Assembly (NCBI RefSeq): GCF_014202425.1
Contig: NZ_JACHGT010000004.1
Location: 138,307 to 202,306, forward strand
Source of the DNA: Phytomonospora endophytica
Lineage (GTDB): Bacteria; Actinomycetota; Actinomycetes; Mycobacteriales; Micromonosporaceae
Direction: 5' to 3'
DNA length: 64,000 nucleotides
A model generated the notes under the pieces. The model did no database searches. It had not been told where the DNA came from and worked only from the letters and a program-made list of their open reading frames with translations. This document shows, piece after piece, positions 43,104 through 52,473 of this stretch. Each line of letters opens with the position of its first letter. Positions within the stretch are counted from its first letter, which is position 1. A program made the translations under genes and the position numbers.

Positions 43104-45977
43104 ATGGACTCCAGCGACCACGGCCGCGCTCTCACCGACCTCGCCGACGCGATCGGGGCCGCCGGGGCCGGGGACGGTGACCAGGCCGCCGCCGTCCTCG
43201 CCGAGACGCTGCGGCGCCACGGCGACGACCCGGAGTTGGCGCGCTCGGCCGAAGAACTCGGCCAGTCCCGGGCCCCGACCGCGCTGGCCGCCGCGTTCCT
43301 GCGATCCGCCGCACGGGGCTTCCCGGCCGACGGCGCGCCCACCTCGGCACTGGAGTCCCTGGCGGGCTGGTTCTCCCGCAACGGTGAGTTCGCGGCGGCC
43401 GCCGACGTGTGGACGGTGGTCGTCGCCGGACTTCCCGACGCCGACGAGCGGCGGCCGAAAGCCCTGCGAGCGCTCGTGACGAGCCTCGCCGAGGCCGCCG
43501 ACCGGGACGGGTCCGATGTGGACGCCCGTATCGTCACGGCCGTCGAAGACCTCCTCGCCCGAACCGGCGACCTCGCGCGCTACGCCTTCGCCGAACGCGT
43601 CGTCGACGGCCAGATCGCCCGGCTCCTCGCCGCCGACCGCCTCGACGAGGCCATCGGCCACTCGCACCGCCTCCGGGACCGCTACGGCCTGGTGCCCGGC
43701 GCCGACCCCGGCGACGCCGCCATCCTCCACGACCGTCACGCCCACCTTCTCGGCCTGGCCGCGCGTCCTGAGGAGTCGTTCGCCGCTTCCGAACGCGCGA
43801 TCGCGCTCGCCGAGTCGGTGCGGCCGTACCCCTTCCCGCGGCTGCCCGGGCTGCTGCGCTTCCACTCGAACCGCCTGCTGACCCTCGGCCGCGAAGAGGA
43901 GGCCATCGCCGTCGCCTTCGGCGCGGTCGAGGCCGCCGAACACGGTGACAGTCCATTGGAGACGGCCTACTCCCTGAGCGACGCGGCGGCGAAGCTGATC
44001 AACGCCGGCCACGCCGAGGCCGCCGACTGGTCACGCCGGGCGGTCGACGCCTGGCTGGAGCTCGACGCCGACGGCGTCGGCGAGGCTCCCGCCGACCTCG
44101 CGATCGCGCTGATGAACCAGCGCGTCCTCTGGCTGCGGAACGGGGCCCACCACGAGGCGCGGGAGTGCTCCGAAACGGCGGTGCGCCGGCTGGAGAGAGC
44201 CGTCCACGGCGACACCTCCCTCCGCCCTGCCCTGGGCAAGGCGCTGACCGCCCACTGCGCCGACCTGGAAATCCTGGACGAGACCACGCGCATGGAGTGT
44301 CACGCCGCCGAGGCCGTGAACCTGTACACCGAGCTCGACGCCCGCGCCGAGCTGGCCGGAGCGCTCGACCTGCACGCCCGCGCGCTGTGGGCCGAAGGCC
44401 GCGCCAGCGAGGCACTGGCACGGTCCACGCGCGCCCAGGCCCTCTACACCGAGCTTCTGGCGTCCGACCGCGAACGCCTCCGGCGGACCGCGGCCGAGTC
44501 CCTGGCCCGCCATGCCACCCTCCTGGACGGCACCGGTCGCGCGACCGAGGCCGTCGCCTGCTCCGCCGAGGCCGTGCGGCTGCTCGACCGGGACGACGTC
44601 GACTGGTGGTCGCGCGCCTTCACGCACGCCGAACACGCCGGACGCCTGCTCGGCCTGGGGCGCGCCGAGGAGGGCATGACGCACTCCCTGCGCGCCCTCG
44701 CGATCGGCGAAGAGCACGCCGCCGACGGCGACCCCGACGCGGGCCATGTTCTGCTCGGCCTCCTCACCGACCTCGCGCGCGACCTGGTCGCGCACACCGC
44801 CGACGGGCTCGGCCACTCGGCGCGGACGGTGGCCTTCGCGGTCGATCTCGCCGCCACCGACCCGGCCGTCTACGGCGGACTCGCCACCCGCGCCATCGAG
44901 AACCACGCCGCCTTCCTGTCCGACGACGACCGGCCCGGCGAAGCGCTCGACCATGTGCGGCGCGCCATCGCGCTGTGCACCGAACTCGTCGACGCCGACC
45001 GTTCCCGGCACCTCGGACGCCTCGCCGAACTGCGCGACACCGAGGTCCACCACCTCGGCCTCGCCGGACGCCGCCCGGAGGCCGCGGCGGCCGCCGAGGA
45101 GGCACTGCGCACCTGGCGCGAGGCCGTCGCGCTGGCCCCCGGCCTGCGTCAGACGGCCGCCCGTGCCATCGCCTGGATCGCCTGGACACGCGGTGAACTC
45201 GGTGATCCGGCCCGCGCCGCCACGATCGCCGAGGAGGCCCTCCGGCTCGCCGAGGACCTCACCGGCGGCCCGGAACTCGCTCCCGAGATCGTCACCCTCC
45301 ACCGCGACCTCGCCAGGCTCCGGCTCCTGGCCGGGGACCGGGCGGGGGCCGTCGGGCCCGCCCTCGACTCCGTCGCGCTCGCGCGCGCCACCAATGACCT
45401 CCAGCTGCGCGAATCGCTGTCGGCGTTCGTCCAGGTCCTCGTCGAGAACGGCCGCGCCGCCGAGGCCGTCGAGCCGGCGGCCGAATGCCTCACCCTGTCG
45501 CGCGGGCTCGGCGGCCCGCACGACCTCGCCAACGCGATCGACGCCTACGCCGAGACCCTCGCCGAGACCGGACGGCACGCCGAGGCCCTGGTGAGCGCGG
45601 CCGAGGCCGTCCCCATGTGGGAGGAACTCGGCGCGACCACCGATCTCGCCTGGTCGCTGTCACAGCGCGCGAAGTGGCTCGCCGCGATGGGTGTGGCACC
45701 TGAGGAGCCCCTGGCCATGTCGGCGCGGGCCGTCACCCTCCTGCGGGACGCCCACGCCGAGGATCCCGACCTGCGCGAAGACCTCGCTCACGCGCTGACC
45801 GAGCACGCCCGGCGACTGGCGGCGGCGGGCGAGTACGGCGAGGCACGAGCCGCGGCCACCGCGGCCGTGGGGCACTGGCGCGCCCTCTCCGCCGAGCTGC
45901 CCGCCCCGTACGAACCGGGGCTGCGGGCCGCGCTGAACGTGGCGGCGGGGGTGGGGGCGGGCGAAGAGTCCGCATAG
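43104..45977 (+). CDS. Giant tetratricopeptide-repeat protein
   Basis: A 957-aa cytoplasmic protein starting at ATG 43104; the open frame extends 5' through the oxidoreductase gene but is not coding there. The whole length is built of TPR-like helix pairs, for example [55 protein letters not shown] and [25 protein letters not shown]. No enzymatic or HTH domain was found. The repeats resemble the C-terminal part of SARP/NB-ARC regulators. Its promoter carries the same TCAAG direct repeats as the SARP locus 33 kb away, so it may be part of that regulon as a scaffold or antagonist. This is inference. Confidence 0.85.
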   Translation: MDSSDHGRALTDLADAIGAAGAGDGDQAAAVLAETLRRHGDDPELARSAEELGQSRAPTALAAAFLRSAARGFPADGAPTSALESLAGWFSRNGEFAAAADVWTVVVAGLPDADERRPKALRALVTSLAEAADRDGSDVDARIVTAVEDLLARTGDLARYAFAERVVDGQIARLLAADRLDEAIGHSHRLRDRYGLVPGADPGDAAILHDRHAHLLGLAARPEESFAASERAIALAESVRPYPFPRLPGLLRFHSNRLLTLGREEEAIAVAFGAVEAAEHGDSPLETAYSLSDAAAKLINAGHAEAADWSRRAVDAWLELDADGVGEAPADLAIALMNQRVLWLRNGAHHEARECSETAVRRLERAVHGDTSLRPALGKALTAHCADLEILDETTRMECHAAEAVNLYTELDARAELAGALDLHARALWAEGRASEALARSTRAQALYTELLASDRERLRRTAAESLARHATLLDGTGRATEAVACSAEAVRLLDRDDVDWWSRAFTHAEHAGRLLGLGRAEEGMTHSLRALAIGEEHAADGDPDAGHVLLGLLTDLARDLVAHTADGLGHSARTVAFAVDLAATDPAVYGGLATRAIENHAAFLSDDDRPGEALDHVRRAIALCTELVDADRSRHLGRLAELRDTEVHHLGLAGRRPEAAAAAEEALRTWREAVALAPGLRQTAARAIAWIAWTRGELGDPARAATIAEEALRLAEDLTGGPELAPEIVTLHRDLARLRLLAGDRAGAVGPALDSVALARATNDLQLRESLSAFVQVLVENGRAAEAVEPAAECLTLSRGLGGPHDLANAIDAYAETLAETGRHAEALVSAAEAVPMWEELGATTDLAWSLSQRAKWLAAMGVAPEEPLAMSARAVTLLRDAHAEDPDLREDLAHALTEHARRLAAAGEYGEARAAATAAVGHWRALSAELPAPYEPGLRAALNVAAGVGAGEESA

Positions 45978-46010
45978 GCCGGTGGCCGGTATCCACGCCA
46001 AGATCCCCCG

Positions 46011-46038
46011 TTCACTTACACCCCGGAAGGTCTAGGCT
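46011..46038 (+). promoter_or_regulatory. Promoter of the isomerase gene
   Basis: TTCACT (46011-46016), a 16-nt spacer and TAGGCT (46033-46038). The leader would be about 45 nt and contains AGGAG near 46080 before GTG 46091. Confidence 0.4.
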
Positions 46039-46090
46039 CGTCGCGAAACCAACGCACCCTGATCCGCACCCCACCCCGTCAGGAGCCGAC

Positions 46091-47119
46091 GTGACCGACC
46101 TCCCCGCCCAGCGCCGACCCGTCACCCTCTTCACCGGCCAGTGGGCCGACCTGCCTTTCGCCGAGGTGTGCCGCCTGGCCTCCGAATGGGGCTACGACGG
46201 CCTGGAGATCTGCTGCTGGGGCGACCACTTCGACGTCGTGAAGGCACTGGAGAGCGACTCCTACATCGCCGAGAAGCGCGACCTTCTCGAAAAGCACGGC
46301 CTCGGCGTGTGGGCGATCTCCAACCACCTCACCGGACAGGCCGTCTGCGACCACCCCATCGACGACCGGCACAAGTCGATCCTGCACCCCGAGGTCTACG
46401 GCGACGGCGACCCCGAAGGCGTCCGGACTCGTGCCGCCGAACGGATGCAGGCCACCGCCCACGCGGCCGCCGCCCTCGGCGTGTCCACAGTGGTCGGTTT
46501 TACCGGCTCACCGATCTGGCATTACGTCGCGATGTTCCCGCCGGTGCCGGAGGAGACGATCGAGGCCGGATACCGCGAGTTCGCCGACCGCTGGAACCCC
46601 ATCCTCGACGCCTTCGACGACGCCGGCGTCCGCTTCGCCCACGAGGTGCATCCCAGCGAGATCGCCTACGACTACTACTCGACGGTCAAGACCCTCGACG
46701 CGATCGGCCGCCGACCGGCCTTCGGCCTCAACTGGGACCCGTCGCACATGGTCTGGCAGGACCTCGATCCCGCCGGTTTCATCCTCGACTTCCCCGACCG
46801 CATCTACCACGTCGACTGCAAGGACACCCGCGTCCGCGTCGGCGACGGCAGGCGCGGACGCCTGTCCTCGCACCTGTCGTGGGGCGACCCGCGCAGGGGC
46901 TGGGACTTCGTGTCGACCGGCCGCGGCGACGTGCCGTGGGAGGACTGTTTCCGCGCCCTCAACTCCATCGGATACGACGGCCCGATCTCCATCGAATGGG
47001 AGGACGCGGGCATGGACCGCCTCCACGGCGCGCCCGAGGCCCTCGACTTCGTCCGCGACCTCAACGCGATCACGCCTCCGGCGGCGTCCTTCGACGCGGC
47101 CTTCTCCGCAGACCGGTAG
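46091..47119 (+). CDS. Sugar-phosphate isomerase/epimerase (AP-endonuclease-2-like TIM barrel)
   Basis: A 342-aa enzyme starting at GTG 46091 with AGGAG upstream. The COG1082 TIM-barrel pattern is clear: [57 protein letters not shown] (metal-binding Glu and His), [18 protein letters not shown] and [11 protein letters not shown]. These bind a divalent metal and isomerise sugars or inosose. The protein follows a Gfo/Idh/MocA dehydrogenase, with a TPR gene between, and precedes a ThuA-like gene by 9 nt, so the pair 46091-48031 is probably an operon with an extra internal leaderless promoter. Confidence 0.9.
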   Translation: MTDLPAQRRPVTLFTGQWADLPFAEVCRLASEWGYDGLEICCWGDHFDVVKALESDSYIAEKRDLLEKHGLGVWAISNHLTGQAVCDHPIDDRHKSILHPEVYGDGDPEGVRTRAAERMQATAHAAAALGVSTVVGFTGSPIWHYVAMFPPVPEETIEAGYREFADRWNPILDAFDDAGVRFAHEVHPSEIAYDYYSTVKTLDAIGRRPAFGLNWDPSHMVWQDLDPAGFILDFPDRIYHVDCKDTRVRVGDGRRGRLSSHLSWGDPRRGWDFVSTGRGDVPWEDCFRALNSIGYDGPISIEWEDAGMDRLHGAPEALDFVRDLNAITPPAASFDAAFSADR

Positions 47120-47128
47120 GTTGACGCC

Positions 47129-48031
47129 ATGGCTCGACGGGCGGCGGCGACACTCACGGCGGCACTCCTGACGGTGTTCGCCGTCGCCGGACCGGCCGGT
47201 CCGGCGACGGCGGAGGAACCGCCGGTGTTCTCCGTGCTGATGTTCACGCCGCCCGACGGGGACGCCGCTGTCGAGAAGGCCGAACAGGCCATGGGGATCA
47301 TGGGCCGCGCCTACGGCGTGCGCGTCGACATCACCCACGACCCGGCCGCGATGAACGCCGGCCGCCTCGCCTCCTACCAGGCGGTCCTGTGGGCAGGCGT
47401 GACCGGCGACGTCGTCGACGAGGCCGGGCAGGCCGCGCTGACCGCCTACGTCGAAGGCGGCGGCGGTTTCGTCGCGGCGAGCGCGGCGACCGTCAACGCC
47501 GAACCCGACTGGGCCTGGTACGCCGAGACCGTCGCGCCGAGGGTGATCGCCGACACCGGCGGCGCCGAGAAGAAGGACGTGACGCTGGTCGCCGAGCACC
47601 CGGCGGCGAAGGACGCGTCGACGAACTGGGACATGAACGACCGCTGGTACGCGCCGGTGGTGGATCCGGCCGACATCGACGGGACGACCGACATCGCCTC
47701 CTACCAGAGCGGCGAGGTCACCGTCACGACCGCGTGGGCGCGCGACGCCGGGAGCGGCCGGGTGATGGTCACGTCGATGGGCAACGACTACGACGCCTGG
47801 GGCGAGGGCGACTTCGTGAAGATGATCCGGGGCGGACTGTGGTGGGCGAGCGGCACCGGCGCGCCCGTGCTGGTCCGGGCCGAGATGGCCGCGCCGTCGT
47901 GGCCCTATGTCGTGTCCTTCGTGCTGTGGGTCGGCGCGATCGTCGTCGGCGGCGTGATCGCCGTCTCGCGGACGGCGACCCGGGACCGGGACGAACCGGT
48001 GCCCGTGTCGCCCGCGGGTCAGAAGCCCTGA
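47129..48031 (+). CDS. ThuA-like extracytoplasmic protein with C-terminal membrane anchor
   Basis: A 300-aa protein starting at ATG 47129. TAGGTT (47117-47122), overlapping the previous stop codon, ends 6 nt before it, so a leaderless start is possible besides read-through. A signal peptide (to about 27, GPATA) is followed by a glutamine-amidotransferase-like ThuA domain (residues about 33-245: SYQAVLWAGVTGD, GGGFVAASAATV, MNDRWY, GRVMVTSMGNDYDAWGEGDFVKMIRGGLWWASG) and one helix (WPYVVSFVLWVGAIVVGGVIAV, about 262-283) with a short cytoplasmic tail. ThuA proteins are linked to trehalose-type sugar use; the reaction is unclear. Confidence 0.82.
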   Translation: MARRAAATLTAALLTVFAVAGPAGPATAEEPPVFSVLMFTPPDGDAAVEKAEQAMGIMGRAYGVRVDITHDPAAMNAGRLASYQAVLWAGVTGDVVDEAGQAALTAYVEGGGGFVAASAATVNAEPDWAWYAETVAPRVIADTGGAEKKDVTLVAEHPAAKDASTNWDMNDRWYAPVVDPADIDGTTDIASYQSGEVTVTTAWARDAGSGRVMVTSMGNDYDAWGEGDFVKMIRGGLWWASGTGAPVLVRAEMAAPSWPYVVSFVLWVGAIVVGGVIAVSRTATRDRDEPVPVSPAGQKP

Positions 48032-48303
48032 GGCAGGTGGTCGGGGGTCTCGAAGCGGGCCGGCTTGTACTCTTCGCTCTCACCGAGGACCGCCGCGCCG
48101 ACCTTCGTGCGGGACAGGGCGTCCTTGCCCTTCCCGGCGATCCGGCCGACCTGCGCCTGCACGAGTCCGGCCGCGCTCTGCACGGTGGGGTTCTCGCGGA
48201 CACGCTTGGCCGCCCGCAGAAGCTGCTCGTAGCGCTCCCGTCCGGCCTTGGTGCCTAGCACGTAGCCGACCGCGAACCCCGCCACGAACGCCATTTTGCG
48301 CAT
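48019..48303 (-). CDS. YtxH-like small envelope protein
   Basis: A 94-aa protein starting at ATG 48303 with AAAGGGG upstream. It has an N-terminal helix with small residues (KMAFVAGFAVGYVLGTKAGRERY), the hallmark of YtxH/GP13-type proteins, followed by an amphipathic, charged helix (EQLLRAAKRVRENPTVQSAAGLVQAQVGRIAGKGKDAL). The function is unknown; homologues respond to general stress in Bacillus. The end overlaps the convergent ThuA-like gene by 13 nt. Confidence 0.78.
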   Translation of the reverse strand: MRKMAFVAGFAVGYVLGTKAGRERYEQLLRAAKRVRENPTVQSAAGLVQAQVGRIAGKGKDALSRTKVGAAVLGESEEYKPARFETPDHLPQGF

Positions 48304-48464
48304 GGGTCACCCCTTTCGTCGAAGCCACTGACTCATAGGGTGCCCATTTTGCCGGGGATCATGCGTCTTGGCAGGAAGAGGGCCCGATCGGGTGGCGGGA
48401 TATCCGGTTGGATGGGGCCGTCGGGGGTGCTGTACTCTATGTCAGGCGCCGCAAGCGGCGCCGA

Positions 48465-48537
48465 TCCCTGTTAGCTCAATTGGCAGAGCAGCCGGCTGTT
48501 AACCGGCAGGTTGATGGTTCGAGTCCATCACAGGGAG
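48465..48537 (+). tRNA. tRNA-Asn (GTT anticodon)
   Basis: A full cloverleaf: acceptor TCCCTGT (48465-48471) with ACAGGGA (48530-48536), discriminator G, D arm GCTC/GAGC, anticodon stem GCCGG/CCGGC with loop CTGTTAA (anticodon GTT), and T arm GATGG-TTCGAGT-CCATC. CCA is not encoded. A TACTCT -10-like box lies about 30 nt upstream. Confidence 0.97.
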
Positions 48538-48548
48538 CAGCGAGGCGA

Positions 48549-48583
48549 AGGCCCCCGACCCGTGTCGAGGGCCTCATTTTTTT
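48549..48583 (+). terminator. Classical intrinsic terminator after tRNA-Asn
   Basis: An 11-bp stem with one mismatch (AGGCCCCCGAC / GTCGAGGGCCT), a 4-nt loop, then CA and seven T residues (48577-48583). It is the only clear U-tract terminator I found in the window. Confidence 0.9.
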
Positions 48584-48590
48584 GCCCGGA

Positions 48591-49010
48591 TCAGGATCGC
48601 AGAACGTCGAGGACGGCCGCCGTGTCGAGGTAGAAGGGCCGGATCTCACTGATGCGGCCCTCGTCGAAGGTGAACCACTGCATCACCCACGTGTCCAGCT
48701 CCCGGCCGGTCGCGCGGGAGCGCAGGACGCCGCGGCTGCGCGCGACGGCGACGGGGCCGTCGGCGGCCAGATACTGCTCGGTGAACGCCAGCGAGGACCA
48801 TGCCGCGCTCATCGCCGACATGAACGCCTCGATGCCTTCCGGCCCGCTCCAGCGGCCGCCGTAGGGGAGTGCTTCGGCCTGATGCATGACGACGTTCGGG
48901 TGCAGGTGCTCGGCCATCCCGTCGAAGGAGGCATTGCCGGGACCGCCGGCGGTCAGGTAGTCGGCCTCGGCGGCGAAGAAGGCGCGCAGGGCGCGCAGTG
49001 AGTCGGTCAT
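48591..49010 (-). CDS. NTF2-like/SnoaL-like protein
   Basis: A 139-aa protein starting at ATG 49010 (MTDSLRALRAFF); the longer open frame upstream is antisense to the GNAT gene. The cone-shaped NTF2-like fold is suggested by an N-terminal helix, FDGMAEHLHPNVVMHQAEALPYGG, GPEGIEAFMSAMSAAW and alternating strands ending WFTFDEGRISEIRPFYLDTAAV. Such proteins act as small hydrolases or isomerases, or as ligand binders; the role here is unknown. It is divergent from the GNAT gene. Confidence 0.8.
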   Translation of the reverse strand: MTDSLRALRAFFAAEADYLTAGGPGNASFDGMAEHLHPNVVMHQAEALPYGGRWSGPEGIEAFMSAMSAAWSSLAFTEQYLAADGPVAVARSRGVLRSRATGRELDTWVMQWFTFDEGRISEIRPFYLDTAAVLDVLRS

Positions 49011-49089
49011 GGAGTGGTGAACACCGTCGGCGGCCACGCGGTTGCGATCCACGTGCGCTCGCCCGGCCGCCCATGGCAACGTGACGCGC

Positions 49090-49500
49090 ATGCGAGTCGA
49101 CCTCTTCGAGCCCGGGCGTGACCTCGCCGCCGTCCTCGCCATGTGCGCCGCCGAGGGCTGGCCGGGCTGGTCGGACCCCGGCCGCGTCCGCCGCGCGCTC
49201 GGTGCCGCCGGGTGCCTCGCGCTCGTCGCCCTCGACGGGGAGGAGACCGTCGGCTTCGCCCAGATCCTCACCGACGGCGTCCTCACCTCGTACCTCGCGC
49301 TGCTGGTCACGGCCGCGACGCACCGGCGGCGAGGCGTCGCGCGGGCACTCGCCGACGAGGCTTTCGCGCGTACCGGCGTCGGGCGCATGGACCTGCTCGC
49401 CGACGAGGACGCGCACGGTTTCTACCGGTCGATGGCCCATCGGCGGCTGCCCGGATTCCGGGTCTTCGACGGTTACCGGGGCGGGCATCTCGAAGCCTGA
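49090..49500 (+). CDS. GNAT-family N-acetyltransferase
   Basis: A 136-aa protein starting at ATG 49090 (MRVDLFEPG), with GTG 49081 as alternative. Motif A is VTAATHRRRGVARALADEAF (acetyl-CoA loop R-R-G-V-A), preceded by VALDGEETVGFAQI, with the C-terminal FYRSMAHRRLPGFRVFDGY segment. Its substrate is not predictable. The length is short but within the range of minimal GNAT proteins. Confidence 0.85.
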   Translation: MRVDLFEPGRDLAAVLAMCAAEGWPGWSDPGRVRRALGAAGCLALVALDGEETVGFAQILTDGVLTSYLALLVTAATHRRRGVARALADEAFARTGVGRMDLLADEDAHGFYRSMAHRRLPGFRVFDGYRGGHLEA

Positions 49501-49615
49501 ACGCCCGACTGTCGGATCAAGGACAAAACGGAGCCCGCTCGGCCGACCCGTCACAAAATCAATCGCCGAACGCTGTAACACCCCAACCACCCCCCGACGC
49601 TGCAATATTTGAACC

Positions 49616-49819
49616 ATGGAGCAGCAGGACAAGGGGGATTCGATGGCGGAGGAACTGCGACTGCTCATCCGCGACGCGGAGGCGGCGCTGATGGCGCACG
49701 CCCCCGACCCCTTCAGCGGCCGGTGTCCCACCTGCCGCATCGCCGGTCCGTGCACCGAGTACGAACCGGCCGCCAACCGCCTGGGAGAGCTGCGCGACCA
49801 GCGCGACCATCACGTCTGA
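49616..49819 (+). CDS. 67-aa Cys-motif protein
   Basis: Starts at ATG 49616, just after an AT-rich CAATATTTGAACC that is unusual for this region and may be its promoter. An N-terminal amphipathic helix (EELRLLIRDAEAALMAH) is followed by RCPTCRIAGPC (C-x2-C-x5-C) and a helical end. Three cysteines could bind a metal with one outside ligand, or act in redox; no family assignment is possible. It ends 29 nt before the DUF389 gene on the same strand. Confidence 0.6.
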   Translation: MEQQDKGDSMAEELRLLIRDAEAALMAHAPDPFSGRCPTCRIAGPCTEYEPAANRLGELRDQRDHHV

Positions 49820-49848
49820 GGCGGCCGCCGTCCCGTACGGTGGCAACC

Positions 49849-50811
49849 GTGCTGCACCTGCGAATCATCACCCCCGACGACCGCACCGAGGTCGTCACCG
49901 AGCTGCTGACCGAGCACCCGGCCGTCACCAACCTCGTGGTCCTCCCCGGTGCCGCGCGCAGCCCCGCCGGCGACGTCGTCCTGTGCGACGTCGCGCGCGA
50001 GGCCGCCAACGAGATCCTCGAAGGCCTCGACGAACTCGGCATCGACCACGACGGCTCCATCGCCGTCGAACGCGTCGACCTGGCCATCTCCGACCGCGCC
50101 GAGAACGCCAAGGAACTCGCGCCCGGCCATGGCGACGACGCCGTCGTGTGGGAGGAGTTCGGCCGCCGCGTCGACGACAGCAGCCTGCTCACCTGGTCTT
50201 TCGTGGCCTTCCTGGCCATCGCCGTGCAGATCGCCGCGATCGGCATCCTCGTCGACTCGCCGATCCTCATCGTCGGCGCCATGGTCCTCGGCCCGGAGTT
50301 CGGGCCCATCGCCGCGATCTGCTTCGGGCTGCTGCGCCGCAGACCCGGCCTCATCTGGTGCTCGATCAAGACCCTGGTCATCGGTTTCGCGGTGGCGATC
50401 GCGATCACCTGGCTGTGCGCCTTCGTGTCCTACAAGATCGGCTGGATCGACGGGACCTGGCTCGACGGCGTCGGCCGCGAGACCCAGTTCATCGTCAAAC
50501 CTGACCGCTGGTCCTTCATCGTCGCGCTGCTCGCCGGTGCCGCCGGGATGCTGTCGATGACCTCCGACAAGTCCACGGCCCTCGTCGGCGTCTTCATCTC
50601 CGTCACGACCGTCCCCGCCGCCGGGTACATCGCCGTCGCCCTCGCCGTGGCGCACTGGGCGGAGGTGACGCCCTCGCTGGTGCAGCTGGGCGTCAACCTC
50701 GGCGGGATGATCGTCGCCGGGCTGGCGACGCTGATCGTGCTGCGGGTGGTGTGGGGCCGCGCGCGGCTGCGGGAGCGGATCTCGCGGCGGACGGTCCGGC
50801 CTAGCCGGTGA
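49849..50811 (+). CDS. DUF389-family membrane protein
   Basis: A 320-aa integral membrane protein starting at GTG 49849; TACGGT (49836-49841) ends 7 nt before it, a leaderless layout. Residues 1-110 are a soluble N-terminal ferredoxin-like domain (LHLRIITPDDRTEVVTELL). Six helices follow with the DUF389 signature LIVGAMVLGPEFGPIAAICFGLL, AGMLSMTSDKSTALVGVFISVTTVPAAGYIAVALA and QLGVNLGGMIVAGLATL. The family is widespread but its function is not established. Its stop overlaps the convergent ridA-like gene by 11 nt. Confidence 0.9.
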   Translation: MLHLRIITPDDRTEVVTELLTEHPAVTNLVVLPGAARSPAGDVVLCDVAREAANEILEGLDELGIDHDGSIAVERVDLAISDRAENAKELAPGHGDDAVVWEEFGRRVDDSSLLTWSFVAFLAIAVQIAAIGILVDSPILIVGAMVLGPEFGPIAAICFGLLRRRPGLIWCSIKTLVIGFAVAIAITWLCAFVSYKIGWIDGTWLDGVGRETQFIVKPDRWSFIVALLAGAAGMLSMTSDKSTALVGVFISVTTVPAAGYIAVALAVAHWAEVTPSLVQLGVNLGGMIVAGLATLIVLRVVWGRARLRERISRRTVRPSR

Positions 50812-51208
50812 CGACGGCCAGCGCGTCGATCTCGACCAGCATCTCCTCGCGCGGCAGGCCCGTCATGACCGTCGTGCGGCACGGCAGGACGCCCGAGGGG
50901 ACACGCGCGGAGACGAACTCGCCGTATGCGTCGTTCATCGCCGCGAAGTCGTCGCGGGTCGTGAGGTAGACGCGCAGCATGATCACGTCGTCGAGGCTCG
51001 CGCCCCCGGCCTGGAGGATCGCCTCGACGTTGGCCAGCGTGCGCAGGGTCTGCGCCTTGACGTCGCCGGGGTGGAGGTACTCGCCGGTGGCGGGGTCGAC
51101 GGGGCCCTGCCCGGAGACCTGGAGGAGCGGGCCCTTGCGGACACCCTGTGAGAAGGTGTGCGCGGGGGCGGGGGCGGCATCGGTACGGATCGCGGTCTTG
51201 TCGGCCAT
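50801..51208 (-). CDS. RidA-family enamine/imine deaminase
   Basis: A 135-aa protein starting at ATG 51208. TAAGTT (51220-51215, minus) ends 6 nt upstream, so it is probably leaderless. It has the YjgF/YER057c/UK114 pattern: HTFSQGVRKGPLLQVSGQGPVDPATGE, QTLRTLANVEAILQAGGASLDDVIMLRVYLT and the C-terminal MLVEIDALAVV. The CRTTVMTGLP region contains an Arg close to the usual active-site Arg. RidA hydrolyses reactive enamines such as 2-aminoacrylate from PLP-dependent dehydratases. It is divergent, with a shared -10 box, from a PLP D-amino-acid deaminase that could produce such intermediates. Confidence 0.9.
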   Translation of the reverse strand: MADKTAIRTDAAPAPAHTFSQGVRKGPLLQVSGQGPVDPATGEYLHPGDVKAQTLRTLANVEAILQAGGASLDDVIMLRVYLTTRDDFAAMNDAYGEFVSARVPSGVLPCRTTVMTGLPREEMLVEIDALAVVTG

Positions 51209-51213
51209 GCGGG

Positions 51214-51220
51214 TAACTTA
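51214..51220. promoter_or_regulatory. Symmetric -10 element shared by divergent genes
   Basis: TAACTTA reads TAACTT on the plus strand and TAAGTT on the minus strand. The minus copy ends 6 nt before the RidA-like ATG; the plus copy ends 9 nt before GTG 51229. Divergent promoters appear to overlap at one melted region. Confidence 0.5.
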
Positions 51221-51249
51221 CATCTCTCGTGATCATTGAGGAGGCGGCG

Positions 51250-52473
51250 ATGCGCGAGCAGGCCCGGCTGGACGGACGTGCGCTCGACGCCGCCCGTGGC
51301 GAACGGCTCGACTGGCGTTTCAAGGCCCTGCCGCCGAGCGCGCACGGGAGCACCCTCGACGAGTGGCTGGCCACCGGCCCGCGCCTGTCCGATCTCGGCA
51401 CTCCGCTGATGACGCTCGACGCCGACGCCCTGGCGCACAACATCTCCGCGATGGCCGACTGGTGCGCCTCGGCCGGGGTGGCGCACGCGCCGCACGGCAA
51501 GACCACGATGGCGCCGGCGCTGTGGAAGCGGCAGTTCGACGCCGGCGCGGTCGCGATCTCGCTGGCCACCGTCCCGCAGCTGCGGGTGGCGCGCGCCTTC
51601 GGCGTCTCCAGCGTCCTGCTCGCCAACGAACTGTCCGACCCGGCGGCGCTGGACTGGCTGGCCGGATGGGCGGCCGAAGGCGCCGAGATCCGCTGCCTCG
51701 TCGACTCCGTCGCGGGAGTGTCCCTTATGGACGACGCCCTGCGCGACTCGGCCGGACCGCTCGACGTGTGCGTCGAACTGGGCGCCCCCGGAGCCCGCGC
51801 CGGGGCCCGCGGACTCGATGCCGCGAGGGAGGTCGCCGAAGCCGTGCAGCGTTCGTCGCGACTGCGGCTGGCCGGCGTCAGTGGCTGGGACGGCGGCGTC
51901 GCCCACGACGCGACCCCCGGCGACCTCGCGAAGGTCGACGCCCTGCTCGCCGAACTCCGTTCGCTGCACGAGAGCCTGAAGTACGAGACCGACGTGCCCG
52001 TCGTGACCGCGGGCGGCAGCGCCTACTTCGACCAGGTCGCCGAGAACCTCGCCGACCTCGACGACGCCCGGGTGGTCGTGCGCGCGGGCTCCTACATCAC
52101 CCACGACGACGGCACCTACGTCGAACTGAGCCCCGGGCTGCGCGGCCGTTCCGGTCCCGTCCCGCGCCCGGCCCTGCGCGCCTTCGGGCGCGTCATCTCG
52201 CGCCCCGAAACGGATCTGGCGATCCTCGACATCGGCCGCCGCGACGTGCCCTTCGACGCCGGGCTGCCCGTCCCGCTCGACCTGCCGGGCGCCTCGATCG
52301 TGCAGCTCAACGACCAGCACGCCTTCCTCACCGGCGAGATCGACGGCGTCGCGGTCGGCGACAAGGTCCGGCTCGGGATCTCCCACCCGTGCACGGCCTT
52401 CGACAAGTGGAACCTCATCCCCGTCTGCGACGCCGAAGGCACCGTGGTCGACGCGATCCGGACGTACTTCTGA
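51250..52473 (+). CDS. PLP-dependent D-amino-acid deaminase/aldolase (DSD1-like, fold III)
   Basis: A 407-aa enzyme. ATG 51250 has GAGGAGG in front; GTG 51229 would add 7 residues on a leaderless mRNA. It is an alanine-racemase-type TIM barrel: LGTPLMTLDADALAHNI followed by HAPHGKTTMAP, with the PLP Lys in HGKT, then VCVELGAPGARAGARG, AGGSAYFDQV, VRAGSYITHDDG and a C-terminal domain. GISHPCTAFDKWNLIPV gives the His and Cys that bind zinc in D-serine dehydratase and D-threonine aldolase relatives. It should act on D-amino acids. The stop overlaps the next start by 1 nt. Confidence 0.87.
   Translation: MREQARLDGRALDAARGERLDWRFKALPPSAHGSTLDEWLATGPRLSDLGTPLMTLDADALAHNISAMADWCASAGVAHAPHGKTTMAPALWKRQFDAGAVAISLATVPQLRVARAFGVSSVLLANELSDPAALDWLAGWAAEGAEIRCLVDSVAGVSLMDDALRDSAGPLDVCVELGAPGARAGARGLDAAREVAEAVQRSSRLRLAGVSGWDGGVAHDATPGDLAKVDALLAELRSLHESLKYETDVPVVTAGGSAYFDQVAENLADLDDARVVVRAGSYITHDDGTYVELSPGLRGRSGPVPRPALRAFGRVISRPETDLAILDIGRRDVPFDAGLPVPLDLPGASIVQLNDQHAFLTGEIDGVAVGDKVRLGISHPCTAFDKWNLIPVCDAEGTVVDAIRTYF

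Noticed and set aside
43104-45977. Tandem repeats as a possible DNA repeat array
   Set aside because: The periodicity comes from degenerate TPR helices at the protein level; the DNA itself is not repeated.
48433-48462. GGCGCCGCAAGCGGCGCC hairpin near the tRNA promoter as a separate regulatory RNA
   Set aside because: It is a short GC-rich inverted repeat directly before the tRNA 5' end, more likely leader or processing sequence than a gene of its own.
50983-52386. 467-codon minus-strand frame over the D-amino-acid deaminase
   Set aside because: Antisense shadow; the plus-strand protein has a complete PLP-enzyme motif set.
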